Source: Sphingopyxis sp. H115
GTDB lineage: Bacteria > Pseudomonadota > Alphaproteobacteria > Sphingomonadales > Sphingomonadaceae
Direction of reading: 5' to 3'
DNA: 42,189 nt
NCBI RefSeq assembly: GCF_001468465.1
Contig: NZ_LNSA01000036.1
Coordinates: 1-42,189, forward strand
The translations under genes and the position numbers were made by a program. Below, in pieces: positions 1-8,550 of this stretch. Under the pieces are notes generated by a model that worked only from the letters and a program-made list of their open reading frames with translations, was not told where the DNA came from and made no database searches. Each line of letters opens with the position of its first letter. The first letter of the stretch is position 1.

Positions 1-316
1 CCCCCTCCCCATCGCTTCGCGGCTGGGAGGATTTTTGACGTCCGCTCCCCACCCCTAAGCCACCATCGCTCCCCCACAAAAACTGCTGTCCTACATTGTC
101 GCGCCGTGTCAGCCTTCGCCGGCTCTTTGAAATCGACGGCTTGCGCAAACAGGTCTTGGGATGCCCCTAAAGCCACAAAGGACACAGTTTCGACGCGCGC
201 ACGCGGGGCTTTTGTGGCTTTAAGCATCGACTTTGCCTCAAAATGGCTTCCCGCCATGCCCCCTTGCCCTCCCTCGCTTGCCGCGCCACGATGGTGCATC
301 AAACAGGGGAGATTTC
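1..316. other. Left-edge intergenic region, no gene recognised
   Basis: No open frame in this stretch looks like a real protein; the frame starting at 106 runs on out of phase with the amidohydrolase and has shadow-like composition. The visible structure is the inverted repeat at 168-222, listed separately. The segment just before 317 holds the ribosome-binding site of the first gene (GGGGAGA, about 6 bases before the ATG). Confidence 0.5.
168..222. repeat. Perfect 12-bp inverted repeat with 31-base loop
   Basis: The 12 bases TAAAGCCACAAA at 168-179 are exactly complementary to TTTGTGGCTTTA at 211-222, around a GC-rich 31-base loop. The stem ends about 95 bases before the amidohydrolase ATG. 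It could be a terminator of a gene left of the window, part of a structured leader, or a small RNA. No T-run follows on either strand, so a simple intrinsic terminator is not clearly indicated. The repeat is seen directly; its function is unknown. Confidence 0.55.
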
Positions 317-1588
317 ATGCGCAAATTCGGAATGGTCGCGGCAGCGACGCTCGCGCTGCTCGGAACGACGGCGCACGCGAAGACCACTGTCATTTATGCG
401 GGCCGCGTCATCACCGACGCTAGCAAACCCGCACAAGGCCCCTCTACCGTCACCATTACCGACGACCGCATCACCGCGGTCACTCCGGGCCGCACCGAAG
501 CACCTGCGGGCGCCGAAGTCGTCGACCTCGGCGACAGGACATTGCTTCCCGGCCTTATCGACCTTCACGTCCACCTCACCGGCGATCCCGGCGACGATTA
601 TCGCGCGGCGTCGGTCGATCCCGACGAATGGGGTGTCGTCGTTGGCGCAAAGAACGCCGCAATCACCTTGCGCGCGGGCTTCACCACCGTCCGCGAGGCG
701 GGATCGGCGCAGTATACCGCCTATGCGCTGCGCCGCGGTACCGCGAACGGCTTTATCGAAGGGCCGCGCATTGTCGCCGCTGGCCCCGCGCTGTCGATCA
801 TCGGCGGGCACGGCGACGTCACCGGCTTTCGCGAAGACGTCCACGCCGTGCTCGACCAGGGCTATACCTGCACGGGTCCGCTCGAATGCGCCGAAAAGGT
901 CCGCAAGGCGTCGCGCGCCGGCGCCGATGTCATCAAGATCACCGCGACCGGCGGCGTGTTGTCGCAACAGGCGCGGGGGCTCGAAGGGCATTTCACCAGC
1001 GCCGAACTCCAAAGCATCGCCGACACCGCGCATTCGCTGGGCCTGAAGGTCATGGCGCATGCCCACGGCGCGGGCGGGATCACGGCTTCGGCCGCGGCGG
1101 GGATCGACAGCATCGAACATGGCACTTTCGCCGACGATGCGACGCTGAAGGTGATGAAGGCTAAGGGCACCTATCTCGTCCCGACCCTGATGGCGTTCGA
1201 GGGGATCCGCGAACGGCTCGGCAAGGGAATTTACACCCCGACGGTCGAGGACAAGGTGCGCATGACGCTGAACGACGTCGGCAAGGCGGTGACGCGCGCG
1301 AAGGCGCTCGGCGTGCCGGTCGCCTTCGGCACCGATGCCGGCGTGTTCGAACATGGCCGCAACGGCGGCGAGTTCGCCCTGCTCGTCAAATATGGACTGA
1401 CCCCGCAAGAAGCGCTGGCCAGCGCGACGACCGTCGCCGCGAAACTGCTGTCGATGGAAAACGAGATCGGCCGCATCGCGCCAGGCATGTCGGCCGACAT
1501 GGTCGCCGTGTCAGGCGACCCTCTCGCCGATGTCAGCGCGCTCGAAAAGGTCGATTGGGTCATGGCGCGCGGCCGGATCGCCGACTGA
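317..1588 (+). CDS. Secreted metal-dependent amidohydrolase (Xaa-Pro dipeptidase / imidazolonepropionase-like)
   Basis: The 423-residue protein starts with a signal peptide (hydrophobic run ending TAHA about residue 20), so it should act in the periplasm. The amidohydrolase pattern is complete: HVH at 84-86, a metal-bridging lysine in VIKITATGG (K207), HAHG at 248-251, H268 in SIEHGT and D340 in GTDAG. This subfamily is usually annotated as an imidazolonepropionase-like or Xaa-Pro dipeptidase amidohydrolase; the substrate cannot be read from sequence. The ATG at 317 is preferred over an in-frame start at 233 because it has a good ribosome-binding site and directly precedes the signal peptide. 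It is convergent with the GGDEF-EAL gene, 9 bases away. Confidence 0.88.
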   Translation: MRKFGMVAAATLALLGTTAHAKTTVIYAGRVITDASKPAQGPSTVTITDDRITAVTPGRTEAPAGAEVVDLGDRTLLPGLIDLHVHLTGDPGDDYRAASVDPDEWGVVVGAKNAAITLRAGFTTVREAGSAQYTAYALRRGTANGFIEGPRIVAAGPALSIIGGHGDVTGFREDVHAVLDQGYTCTGPLECAEKVRKASRAGADVIKITATGGVLSQQARGLEGHFTSAELQSIADTAHSLGLKVMAHAHGAGGITASAAAGIDSIEHGTFADDATLKVMKAKGTYLVPTLMAFEGIRERLGKGIYTPTVEDKVRMTLNDVGKAVTRAKALGVPVAFGTDAGVFEHGRNGGEFALLVKYGLTPQEALASATTVAAKLLSMENEIGRIAPGMSADMVAVSGDPLADVSALEKVDWVMARGRIAD

Positions 1589-1597
1589 TCGGGCGCG

Positions 1598-4237
1598 TCA
1601 GGCGGCGCGGCGGACCCGTCCCCGCGCCGACGGAAATGTCTTCGGCCCGATCAGCGCTTCGATGTCGATCGCGGCGGCGAATTGCACGCCGACGCGATTG
1701 CCCTCCGACCAGCGCGCCTCGGCATCGAAAACCTGGTCCGGCCCGAACTCGAGCGTCAGCGGCGTCCCGGGCGGGACATTCCACAATCCCTCGACCAGCG
1801 CGCCGCGCGACGACATGTTGCGGACGATCGCCTCATATTGATAGCCGCCGCTAGCGACCTGGATCGTACGGAAAATGGTGAGCCGCGGCTCGCGCGCGCT
1901 CTTGAAACCATTGGCCTCGACCCGCCCCCCGCCCTCGCGCAGCAGCGCCAGCACCTCGGCGAGGTCCATCGGCTTGCCATAGATATAGCCCTGGACATGG
2001 CTGCACCCGAGCCCGCGGATCAGCGCCAGGTCGTCGTGCGTTTCGACGCCCTCGGCCGTCGTTTCCATGTTCAGCGCAGTGGCAAGGCCGACGATCGACG
2101 AGATGATCGCTGCATTCATGCTGCTCGGGTCGGCGGCGCCGAGCACGAAGCTCTGGTCGATCTTGATCTTGTCGAACGGCGCCTTCTTCAGATAGCCGAG
2201 CGCCGAATAGCCGGTGCCGAAATCGTCGAGCGCCAGCCGCACGCCGGTTCGTTTCAGCTTCTGGAACATCGCCAGATTCTCGGGACTTTCGTCGAGGAAG
2301 ACGCCCTCGGTAATTTCGAGTTCGAGTTGCTCGGGACGGATTCCTGCCGCCGACACCGCGCTTAGGATCGTCCCCGGCAGCTTTTCGTTCGCGAACTGGC
2401 GCGGCGAGACGTTCACCGCGACCCGGTAACCGGGCCCAAGCTGCGCGATCGTCGCGCAAGCGGTGCGGATGATCCATTCGCCGATTGGAACGATCAGGTT
2501 CGATTCTTCGGCCACCGGGATGAATTTCGACGGGCTGATCAGGCCCCCCGTGGCATGATGCCATCGGATCAGCGCCTCGAATCCGGTGATCCGTTCGCTG
2601 CCGACATCGACGATCGGCTGATAGAGCAGCTTCAGCTCGTCCTTCACCAGCGCATCGCGCAGCGCATCTTCGATCGCTTTGCGCTCGCTCGCCTGATTGT
2701 GCATCGCATCGGCGTAGAAGCGATAGACGCCGCGCCCCGCATCCTTCGCGGCATAAAGCGCGAGGTCGGCGTTGCGCACCAACGCGGAGGCGCTCACCCC
2801 CTGCCCCTCGGATACCGCAATGCCGATCGACGATCCGATACGGACCTGCTCGCCTTCGATCGAAAAGGGCTTGGCCAGACTCAGGATGATCGCATTGGCG
2901 ATGCCGGCCAGCTTCTCGGGCTGGATCATCTGCGGCACGACGATCTGGAACTCGTCGCCGCCCAGCCGGCCCACCTGCCCCTTGTCGCCGACGATCTGCG
3001 TCAGCCTCCCGGCAACCTGCTGCAACAGCTGGTCGCCCACCGGATGCCCCAGCGTGTCGTTGACCGCCTTGAACCGGTCGAGGTCCATCAGCAGCAGCGC
3101 GCACGGCTGCGCCTGTCCGCTGTGGCTTTTCAGCGCGCGTTCGAGCAGGTCGGTGATATGGCGCCGGTTCGCAAGGCCCGTCAGCGTGTCGTAGCGCGCG
3201 AGCTGGTTAATTTCGCGTTCCGACCTCTTCTTGTCGGTCAGGTCGGTGCCGCTGCCCCGGAATCCTTGGAAGTTCCCCAGCTCGTTGCTGATCGGCTGCC
3301 CCGATATCGACCACCAGCGCTCCTCGCCGGGGACCGCCGCCTGAACGGTCAACTCCTTGAACGGCGTGCGAGACGACAAGCTGAAGCCGAGGGTGCGTTC
3401 CTCGCTCTCGTCATTGCCGATCCGTTTGCGGATGATGTCGGTAAACGGGTGGCCGAGCAGGTCGGCAAGCGGCCGGTCGAGCCGCGCCGCGACGGTCGGC
3501 GAGATATAGACAAGATGCCCATGGCGATCGGTTTCCCAGAACCAGCCGCGTCCCGCGCGTTCGAAATCGCGCATCAGGTTCAGCGCCCGTTCCTGATCGC
3601 TCATCGCCAGACGCGCAGCGCGGGTTGCCCGCCGCTGGTGCCGGATATCCTCGCGCATCATCACGATCAGCAGGCCAAGGAATATCAGCCCCGCAACTCC
3701 GAAGGGCCACGACGCCACGCCGATGGCCCCACCTAGTGCCGTCGTGCCGGCAAAAGCGAAAAAGGCGGGGCGCACGATCACGACTGCCGAGGCTGCGACG
3801 AGCAGGGACCCGATCTGGATTGCGGCGAAGGCATCGAAATAGCGACTGCCGTCGGGGACCGCGATCGCGGCGAACATCGCCGCGGCGTTGAGCAGGCTGC
3901 CGAACGCGACGAGCCCCATACAGGTCATCACCAGCGCCCGCAGCCGCTTCGTCGGCAAGGGACGCGGGCGGCGCATCGCCTGCCCGATCACCGTCAGCAG
4001 GATGTCGCAAGGCAGGCCAGCCGCCATGACGAGCCATTGCGACGGATGATGCAGGAAGCCCGCCACGCCCGGAACGAAAGCGAAAGTCAGGAACGCAAGA
4101 ACGCGGCTGATCAGCACATAATGCCACAGCTGCGCCACACGCATCAGGCGCGTCACGAACTCGGGCGAATCAAACAGCGATTCGTCCAGAGACGCTTCGC
4201 CGGTCGCAGGCCTGATGATGTTACGCCGAACCCCCAA
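1598..4237 (-). CDS. Membrane GGDEF-EAL protein with PAS and C-terminal PilZ domain (cyclic-di-GMP turnover)
   Basis: This 879-residue protein has five or six hydrophobic segments over roughly residues 30-200, a PAS domain (about 215-330), a GGDEF domain, an EAL domain and a C-terminal PilZ domain (about 785-865). GGDEF is intact at 426-430, but no RxxD inhibitory site lies five residues before it. EAL is at 554-556; the downstream DDFGTG, KIDQSF, EGVET and QGYIYG motifs are all present, so phosphodiesterase activity is expected. The PilZ part keeps NMSSRG (N-x-S-x-x-G), but its arginine motif is irregular (REPR, then RLTIFR) rather than a clean RxxxR. Domain functions are family knowledge; net synthesis or breakdown cannot be predicted. 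Confidence 0.92.
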   Translation of the reverse strand: MGVRRNIIRPATGEASLDESLFDSPEFVTRLMRVAQLWHYVLISRVLAFLTFAFVPGVAGFLHHPSQWLVMAAGLPCDILLTVIGQAMRRPRPLPTKRLRALVMTCMGLVAFGSLLNAAAMFAAIAVPDGSRYFDAFAAIQIGSLLVAASAVVIVRPAFFAFAGTTALGGAIGVASWPFGVAGLIFLGLLIVMMREDIRHQRRATRAARLAMSDQERALNLMRDFERAGRGWFWETDRHGHLVYISPTVAARLDRPLADLLGHPFTDIIRKRIGNDESEERTLGFSLSSRTPFKELTVQAAVPGEERWWSISGQPISNELGNFQGFRGSGTDLTDKKRSEREINQLARYDTLTGLANRRHITDLLERALKSHSGQAQPCALLLMDLDRFKAVNDTLGHPVGDQLLQQVAGRLTQIVGDKGQVGRLGGDEFQIVVPQMIQPEKLAGIANAIILSLAKPFSIEGEQVRIGSSIGIAVSEGQGVSASALVRNADLALYAAKDAGRGVYRFYADAMHNQASERKAIEDALRDALVKDELKLLYQPIVDVGSERITGFEALIRWHHATGGLISPSKFIPVAEESNLIVPIGEWIIRTACATIAQLGPGYRVAVNVSPRQFANEKLPGTILSAVSAAGIRPEQLELEITEGVFLDESPENLAMFQKLKRTGVRLALDDFGTGYSALGYLKKAPFDKIKIDQSFVLGAADPSSMNAAIISSIVGLATALNMETTAEGVETHDDLALIRGLGCSHVQGYIYGKPMDLAEVLALLREGGGRVEANGFKSAREPRLTIFRTIQVASGGYQYEAIVRNMSSRGALVEGLWNVPPGTPLTLEFGPDQVFDAEARWSEGNRVGVQFAAAIDIEALIGPKTFPSARGRVRRAA

Positions 4238-4382
4238 ATTCCCGATATTCCTGCCGTCTGGTCCCGCCCGTTCCCTGTCCCGAAAGCCTTTCCAAATCCT
4301 TACCAGCGCGCGCTGGTTTCACCCGATATTGTGCCAAAACGGAAGGGGTTGGGTTTCTGTTCGCAACTTGATATGGTGCCCC

Positions 4383-5414
4383 ATGCCCGCTGTTCGCCTC
4401 TTTCCGCCCGATCGCTTTTTCGACCGCGCCGAATGGTCCGCTATCACGCGTGCCTCGTCCTGGCGCGGCATCTGGCTCGTGGCGCACGCGTGGATCGTCA
4501 GCATTGCGCTCGTCGGTCTCGCCGCCTGGTCGCAAAACCCGCTGGCTTGGGCTTTGGCGGTGGTCTTCGTCGGCGGACGCCAGCTCGGGCTTGCAATCCT
4601 GATGCACGACGCCGCGCATGGCGCGCTACACCCGAACAGAAAGCTCAATAATTTCATGGGCCAATGGCTGACCGGCGCGGCGGTCGGATCGGACCTGATC
4701 GCCTATCGCACCTATCATCTCCAGCACCATAAATTCACCCAGCAGCCCGAAGACCCCGACCTCGCGTTGTCGAAACCCTTTCCCACGACGCGCGCCAGCC
4801 TGCGCCGCAAAATGCTGCGCGATCTCACCGGCCAGACCTTCCTCAAGCAGCGTATGGCGCAATTCGGCTTCGCCTTCGTCGGGCTGAAGGCGATGCTTCG
4901 GGGCGAGGCGGCGCAAAAGAGCGGCGCGAGCACCAAGGCGGGAACCCCCTTTAACAAACAGTCCGACGACGGCATGACGTCACCGACGATCGACGTCGCG
5001 GGCGCGATGGCGGTGACCCGCGCGGTCGGACGTTTCCTGATCGTCCAGACAGTGTTGCTCGCCCTGTCGCTCGCGCTCTATGGCTGGACACCTTGGCTGC
5101 TCTGGCTCGCCGGGCTCGCGACGACCTTCCAGCTTTATCTGCGCATTCGCAATATCGCCGAACATGCTTGCACGACGACGGGCAGCGAAGATCCCTTCAC
5201 TCACGCGCGCACCACGCATGCGGGCTGGCTCGCGCGCGCGACGGTCGCTCCATATTGGGTGAATTATCACGCCGAACATCACCTGTTCATGGGCGTGCCC
5301 TGCTATCGCCTGCCGCAAGTCCACGCCGCGCTTGGCCGTGCGGGCAAGCATGATATGATGACGATCGCGCCGAATTATGCCGCGGTGCTGCGGCGGGTCA
5401 CCGCGGCCGGCTGA
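4383..5414 (+). CDS. Fatty acid desaturase family membrane protein
   Basis: The 343-residue protein has the three histidine boxes of membrane di-iron desaturases: HDAAH (75-79), HLQHH (112-116) and HAEHH (296-300), with hydrophobic segments before the first box and between the second and third. It should insert a double bond into an acyl chain or lipid at the inner membrane; hydroxylases of carotenoids or other lipids share the fold, so the substrate is open. The ATG at 4383 is chosen because the frame upstream is not protein-like. It is divergent from the GGDEF-EAL gene (145-base gap). Its TGA abuts the stop codon of the opposing asparaginase-like gene with no gap. Confidence 0.88.
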   Translation: MPAVRLFPPDRFFDRAEWSAITRASSWRGIWLVAHAWIVSIALVGLAAWSQNPLAWALAVVFVGGRQLGLAILMHDAAHGALHPNRKLNNFMGQWLTGAAVGSDLIAYRTYHLQHHKFTQQPEDPDLALSKPFPTTRASLRRKMLRDLTGQTFLKQRMAQFGFAFVGLKAMLRGEAAQKSGASTKAGTPFNKQSDDGMTSPTIDVAGAMAVTRAVGRFLIVQTVLLALSLALYGWTPWLLWLAGLATTFQLYLRIRNIAEHACTTTGSEDPFTHARTTHAGWLARATVAPYWVNYHAEHHLFMGVPCYRLPQVHAALGRAGKHDMMTIAPNYAAVLRRVTAAG

Positions 5415-5420
5415 TCAGCC
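5409..5420. other. 12-bp palindrome holding two face-to-face stop codons
   Basis: GGCTGATCAGCC is a perfect palindrome. Its left half contains the TGA of the desaturase and its right half the TGA of the minus-strand asparaginase-like gene, so the two convergent genes end on adjacent bases. Confidence 0.8.
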
Positions 5421-5897
5421 TTCCTGTACGAAGCGAGCGCCCGCGCGATCCTTCACCGTCTTCTCGGGGTCGAAGATCATCCCGTTCATCGCGACATAGA
5501 CGCCAGGCGGCAACGTCTGCACCGCGGCCAATGCAAATCCGACATTGAACTCTGCATCGCTCGCGCGCACCGACGCGGGCTGCATCGCCCCCGTCATCAC
5601 GATCGTCTTGCCTTCGATCCCCGCGAGCACGCGCCCGGTGACGACCATCGTGTCGGTGCCGTGGGTGACGAGGATGCGCGACGCATCGCTCGCCGCAACC
5701 GCGGCGCGGATCGCCTCGCGGTCGGCGTCGTCGAGCTCGAGGCTGTCCTTGCGCATCAGCTGGGTCACGCGGTGCGCGATATGGACGTTATTCTCACGCA
5801 GCATATCGGGGATCGCCGCCGGGCCGATCTGGAACTCGCTCAACGCATCGAAATAGACTTTGTCGATCGTCCCGCCGGTCGTGAAGATATCGATCAT
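5415..5897 (-). CDS. Single-domain asparaginase-like protein
   Basis: This 160-residue protein matches only the N-terminal catalytic domain of L-asparaginases. TTGGTID near the start carries the first catalytic threonine, and THGTDTM about residue 80 carries the second threonine and aspartate. The second domain of full-length asparaginases (about 330 residues) is missing and no remnant lies downstream, because the desaturase begins at once. Short family members of about this length are known, so it may be complete rather than broken. The ATG at 5897 is fixed by an ATGA overlap with the stop of the DUF3291 gene; a GTG six bases upstream is less likely. Amidase activity is inferred, not certain. 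Confidence 0.8.
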   Translation of the reverse strand: MIDIFTTGGTIDKVYFDALSEFQIGPAAIPDMLRENNVHIAHRVTQLMRKDSLELDDADREAIRAAVAASDASRILVTHGTDTMVVTGRVLAGIEGKTIVMTGAMQPASVRASDAEFNVGFALAAVQTLPPGVYVAMNGMIFDPEKTVKDRAGARFVQEG

Positions 5898-6379
5898 GCG
5901 CACTCATCCTGCACCGGCAACGCTGGCGTGCCGTCGGGCGCGGCAAAGGGCCGTTTGAAGGTGAAGGCTTCTGCGGTCGGGCCATGCGCCGCAATCATCG
6001 CGATCCGCGCCATGCCCTCGGCGACGGTCGGACGATGTCCGGCGGGCACCCACCACAGCGCCTGATAGACCGCCATGTGCTCGAACCATTCCTTGCGCCG
6101 CTTCATCACCGTCAGATGGTCAGGCGTGCGATAGACATACGCGGCAAGCGCATCGATATCGCGCCACACCGACATGTTCGCGATCACATGCGGATCGTCG
6201 GTGACGGGCACGTCGGTCGCATTATTGCCCTCGCCAGTCAGCCGCCAGATAAAGCCGTCGGCCGCCTCGGCAACCGCATTCACATGGTCGAGCGCGTCCA
6301 TGAAATCGCGGTTGGCAACATGTTCGGGCGGCAAGCGAAAGCGCCCGATATTGATCTGCGCAAGTTCATAAGCCGCCAT
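5894..6379 (-). CDS. DUF3291 domain-containing protein
   Basis: The 161-residue protein fits the DUF3291 family: a compact alpha/beta protein rich in tryptophan and aromatics (FIWRLTGEG, SVWRDIDAL, RRKEWFEHM, ALWWVPAGH). These features resemble the dimeric alpha/beta-barrel monooxygenase-like fold. No catalytic residues can be assigned and the function is unknown. It starts 11 bases after the lysS stop and overlaps the asparaginase-like gene by four bases, so all three genes are probably on one transcript with coupled translation. Confidence 0.8.
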   Translation of the reverse strand: MAAYELAQINIGRFRLPPEHVANRDFMDALDHVNAVAEAADGFIWRLTGEGNNATDVPVTDDPHVIANMSVWRDIDALAAYVYRTPDHLTVMKRRKEWFEHMAVYQALWWVPAGHRPTVAEGMARIAMIAAHGPTAEAFTFKRPFAAPDGTPALPVQDECA

Positions 6380-6390
6380 ATGCGTCCCTC

Positions 6391-7992
6391 TCAGGCGAGT
6401 GCCTCGGCGATCAGCCGCCGCGTGTTGTCGATGCCGAACAGCGCGATAAAGCTGCCCATCCGCGGCCCCGCGCTCGACCCGAGCAGCGTCTCGTAGAGCG
6501 CCTTGAACCAATCGCGCAGATTTTCAAAGCCATAGGCTTCGTTCTTGCCGATCTCATAGACGATATTCTGGATGTCGTCGGCCGACGCATCGACGGCGAG
6601 CGCGGCGAGTCGGTCGTCGAGTTCCTTCAGCGCAGCGACTTCGCCACCCACTGGCTTGCGGCGCTTCAGCGTCGGCGCGACATAGTCGCGGTTATACGCC
6701 ATCGCATTGTCGATCAGCCGGTCGAGTTCGGGATAAGTCGCTGCATCGGCACCCGCGACATATTGGCCAAGGTAGCGCCAGATCTGCTCCTTCGACGCGT
6801 CGGCGCCCATCACCCCGACCAGGTTCAGGAGCAACCCGAAGGTCACCGGCAATTCGGTCGCCGGCACGCCCTGCCCGCGCGCCACATGGACATGATGCAC
6901 CGGATTTCCCAGCTTCTTGTCGGCCTCCTGCGACGGATAATTACCGCGCATCTGCAGATATTCGTCGACCGCCTTCGGCACGACGCCAATATGCAGCTGC
7001 TTCGCCGCCTTCGGCTCGCGGAACGCGAAAAAGGCGAGGCTTTCCTCGCTGCCATAGCGCAGCCACTCCTCGATCGAGAGGCCATTACCCTTCGATTTCG
7101 AAATCTTCTCGCCCTTTTCGTCGAGAAACATCTCGTAGATCAGCCCCTCGGGCTTGCGCCCGCCAAGCGCCTTGGCAATCTTGCCCGACTGGACGCCGCT
7201 GTCGGTCAGGTCCTTGCCATACATCTCGTAATCGACGCCGAGCGCGACCCAACGCATCGCCCAATCGACCTTCCACTGCAGCTTCGCGCCGCCGCCTAGG
7301 ACCGAATGCGTGATCGTCTCGCCCTCATCCTCGAACGATACGAGCCCCGCGTCGGCATCGACGACGGTCACCGGCACCTGCAACACGATCCCCGACTTGG
7401 GGCTCACCGGCAGGATCGGCGAATAGGTCGCGGCGCGCTCGGCGCGCAGCGTCGGCAACATGATGTCGAGAATGTCCTGGTTATGGCGCAGGACATTCTT
7501 CAGCGCCTCGTCGAACGCGCCCGCCTTATATTGCTCGGTCGAGCTGACGAATTCATATTCGAAGCCGAAACGATCGAGAAACTCGCGCAGCATCGCATTG
7601 TTATGATGTGCGAAACTCTCATACTTGCCGAACGGATCGGGGATCGCGGTCAGTGGCTTGCCGAGATGCTCGCGTAGCATATCCTGCTGCGGCACATTGT
7701 CGGGAACCTTGCGCAGTCCATCCATATCGTCGCTGAACGCAACCAGCCGCGTCGGCGCGCCGCCGGTCAGCGCTTCATAGGCGCGGCGCACCATGGTCGT
7801 GCGCAGCACTTCATTGAAGGTGCCGATATGCGGCAGCCCCGAGGGACCATAGCCGGTCTCGAACAGCACCGCTTCACCGCCCGGCTTGCCTTCGGGATAG
7901 CGTTTGACCAGCTTGCGCGCTTCCTCGAACGGCCAGGCCTTGGACGTTTGCGCGGGTTCGCGCAGCGAAGAGTGAAGATGCAGGTCAGTCAT
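6391..7992 (-). CDS. lysS: Lysyl-tRNA synthetase, class I
   Basis: The 533-residue protein charges tRNA-Lys with lysine in the cytoplasm. It is the class I enzyme typical of many Alphaproteobacteria and archaea, not the class II LysS of E. coli. The HIGH-type signature is PSGLPHIGTF and the KMSKS-type signature is KISKSKGNG. The length fits the family (about 520-540). The ATG at 7992 gives the usual short N-terminus before KAWPFEEARKL; in-frame starts further upstream add a low-complexity extension. It is the first gene of the lysS - DUF3291 - asparaginase-like operon. Confidence 0.95.
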   Translation of the reverse strand: MTDLHLHSSLREPAQTSKAWPFEEARKLVKRYPEGKPGGEAVLFETGYGPSGLPHIGTFNEVLRTTMVRRAYEALTGGAPTRLVAFSDDMDGLRKVPDNVPQQDMLREHLGKPLTAIPDPFGKYESFAHHNNAMLREFLDRFGFEYEFVSSTEQYKAGAFDEALKNVLRHNQDILDIMLPTLRAERAATYSPILPVSPKSGIVLQVPVTVVDADAGLVSFEDEGETITHSVLGGGAKLQWKVDWAMRWVALGVDYEMYGKDLTDSGVQSGKIAKALGGRKPEGLIYEMFLDEKGEKISKSKGNGLSIEEWLRYGSEESLAFFAFREPKAAKQLHIGVVPKAVDEYLQMRGNYPSQEADKKLGNPVHHVHVARGQGVPATELPVTFGLLLNLVGVMGADASKEQIWRYLGQYVAGADAATYPELDRLIDNAMAYNRDYVAPTLKRRKPVGGEVAALKELDDRLAALAVDASADDIQNIVYEIGKNEAYGFENLRDWFKALYETLLGSSAGPRMGSFIALFGIDNTRRLIAEALA

Positions 7993-8099
7993 GGCAGCGC
8001 CCATAGCGGGAAGCGCGGTCGAATCGAAAGGCAAAATTGTCCCGGCGCGACGCAACATCGTTACCGGAATATTTACCATGACGGCATAGCATCCCGTAC

Positions 8100-8468
8100 A
8101 TGGACAATTTCCGCACCCCCACGGCCCGCAGCCACAAGCGCACCCCGGTCTCGATCGACGTCACCGTCAACGGCGTGCTGAGCTTCGTCGACGGCAGGAT
8201 CACCGACCTGTCCGAAGGTGGCGCGCGGATCGACGGGGCAAGCATGCCGGCGCGCTCGCGCTGCGAAATCCACTATGCAGGCGAAGTCACCTACGCCGTC
8301 GTCATGTGGTCCGAATTCGACCGCATGGGCGTGCGCTTCCCCTATGAACTGACGCACGGCGCGCTGTACAAGGCCCTCGGGAACGCACGCGGCGCGGCGA
8401 TGATCGAACCCGCGCAGATTTTCCACCGCAACCGCCCGGCGGTATTCGGACGCCGCGGGCTGAGCTGA
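8100..8468 (+). CDS. PilZ domain protein (cyclic-di-GMP binding)
   Basis: A 122-residue stand-alone PilZ domain. The binding signature is intact: RSHKR near residues 10-15 (RxxxR) and DLSEGG about residue 38 (D-x-S-x-x-G). No other domain or membrane segment is present, so it is probably a cytosolic cyclic-di-GMP receptor acting through a partner protein. It is divergent from lysS and lies 82 bases before the helicase gene on the same strand. Confidence 0.88.
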   Translation: MDNFRTPTARSHKRTPVSIDVTVNGVLSFVDGRITDLSEGGARIDGASMPARSRCEIHYAGEVTYAVVMWSEFDRMGVRFPYELTHGALYKALGNARGAAMIEPAQIFHRNRPAVFGRRGLS

Positions 8469-8550
8469 CTTTCGATCATCCCTGTCGCGAAGCGATCGGA
8501 AGGATCGGGTTCGCCTTGCCGCGTTCGCCTTTTGTCCCTAGCGTGGAACG

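Noticed and set aside
106..423. Plus-strand open frame overlapping the start of the first amidohydrolase
   Set aside because: It runs into the amidohydrolase in another frame, has arginine- and alanine-heavy shadow composition, and has no family signature.
2555..3736. Long 393-codon plus-strand frame inside the GGDEF-EAL gene
   Set aside because: It is antisense to intact GGDEF motifs; high GC DNA gives long antisense frames with arginine- and glutamine-rich shadow sequence.
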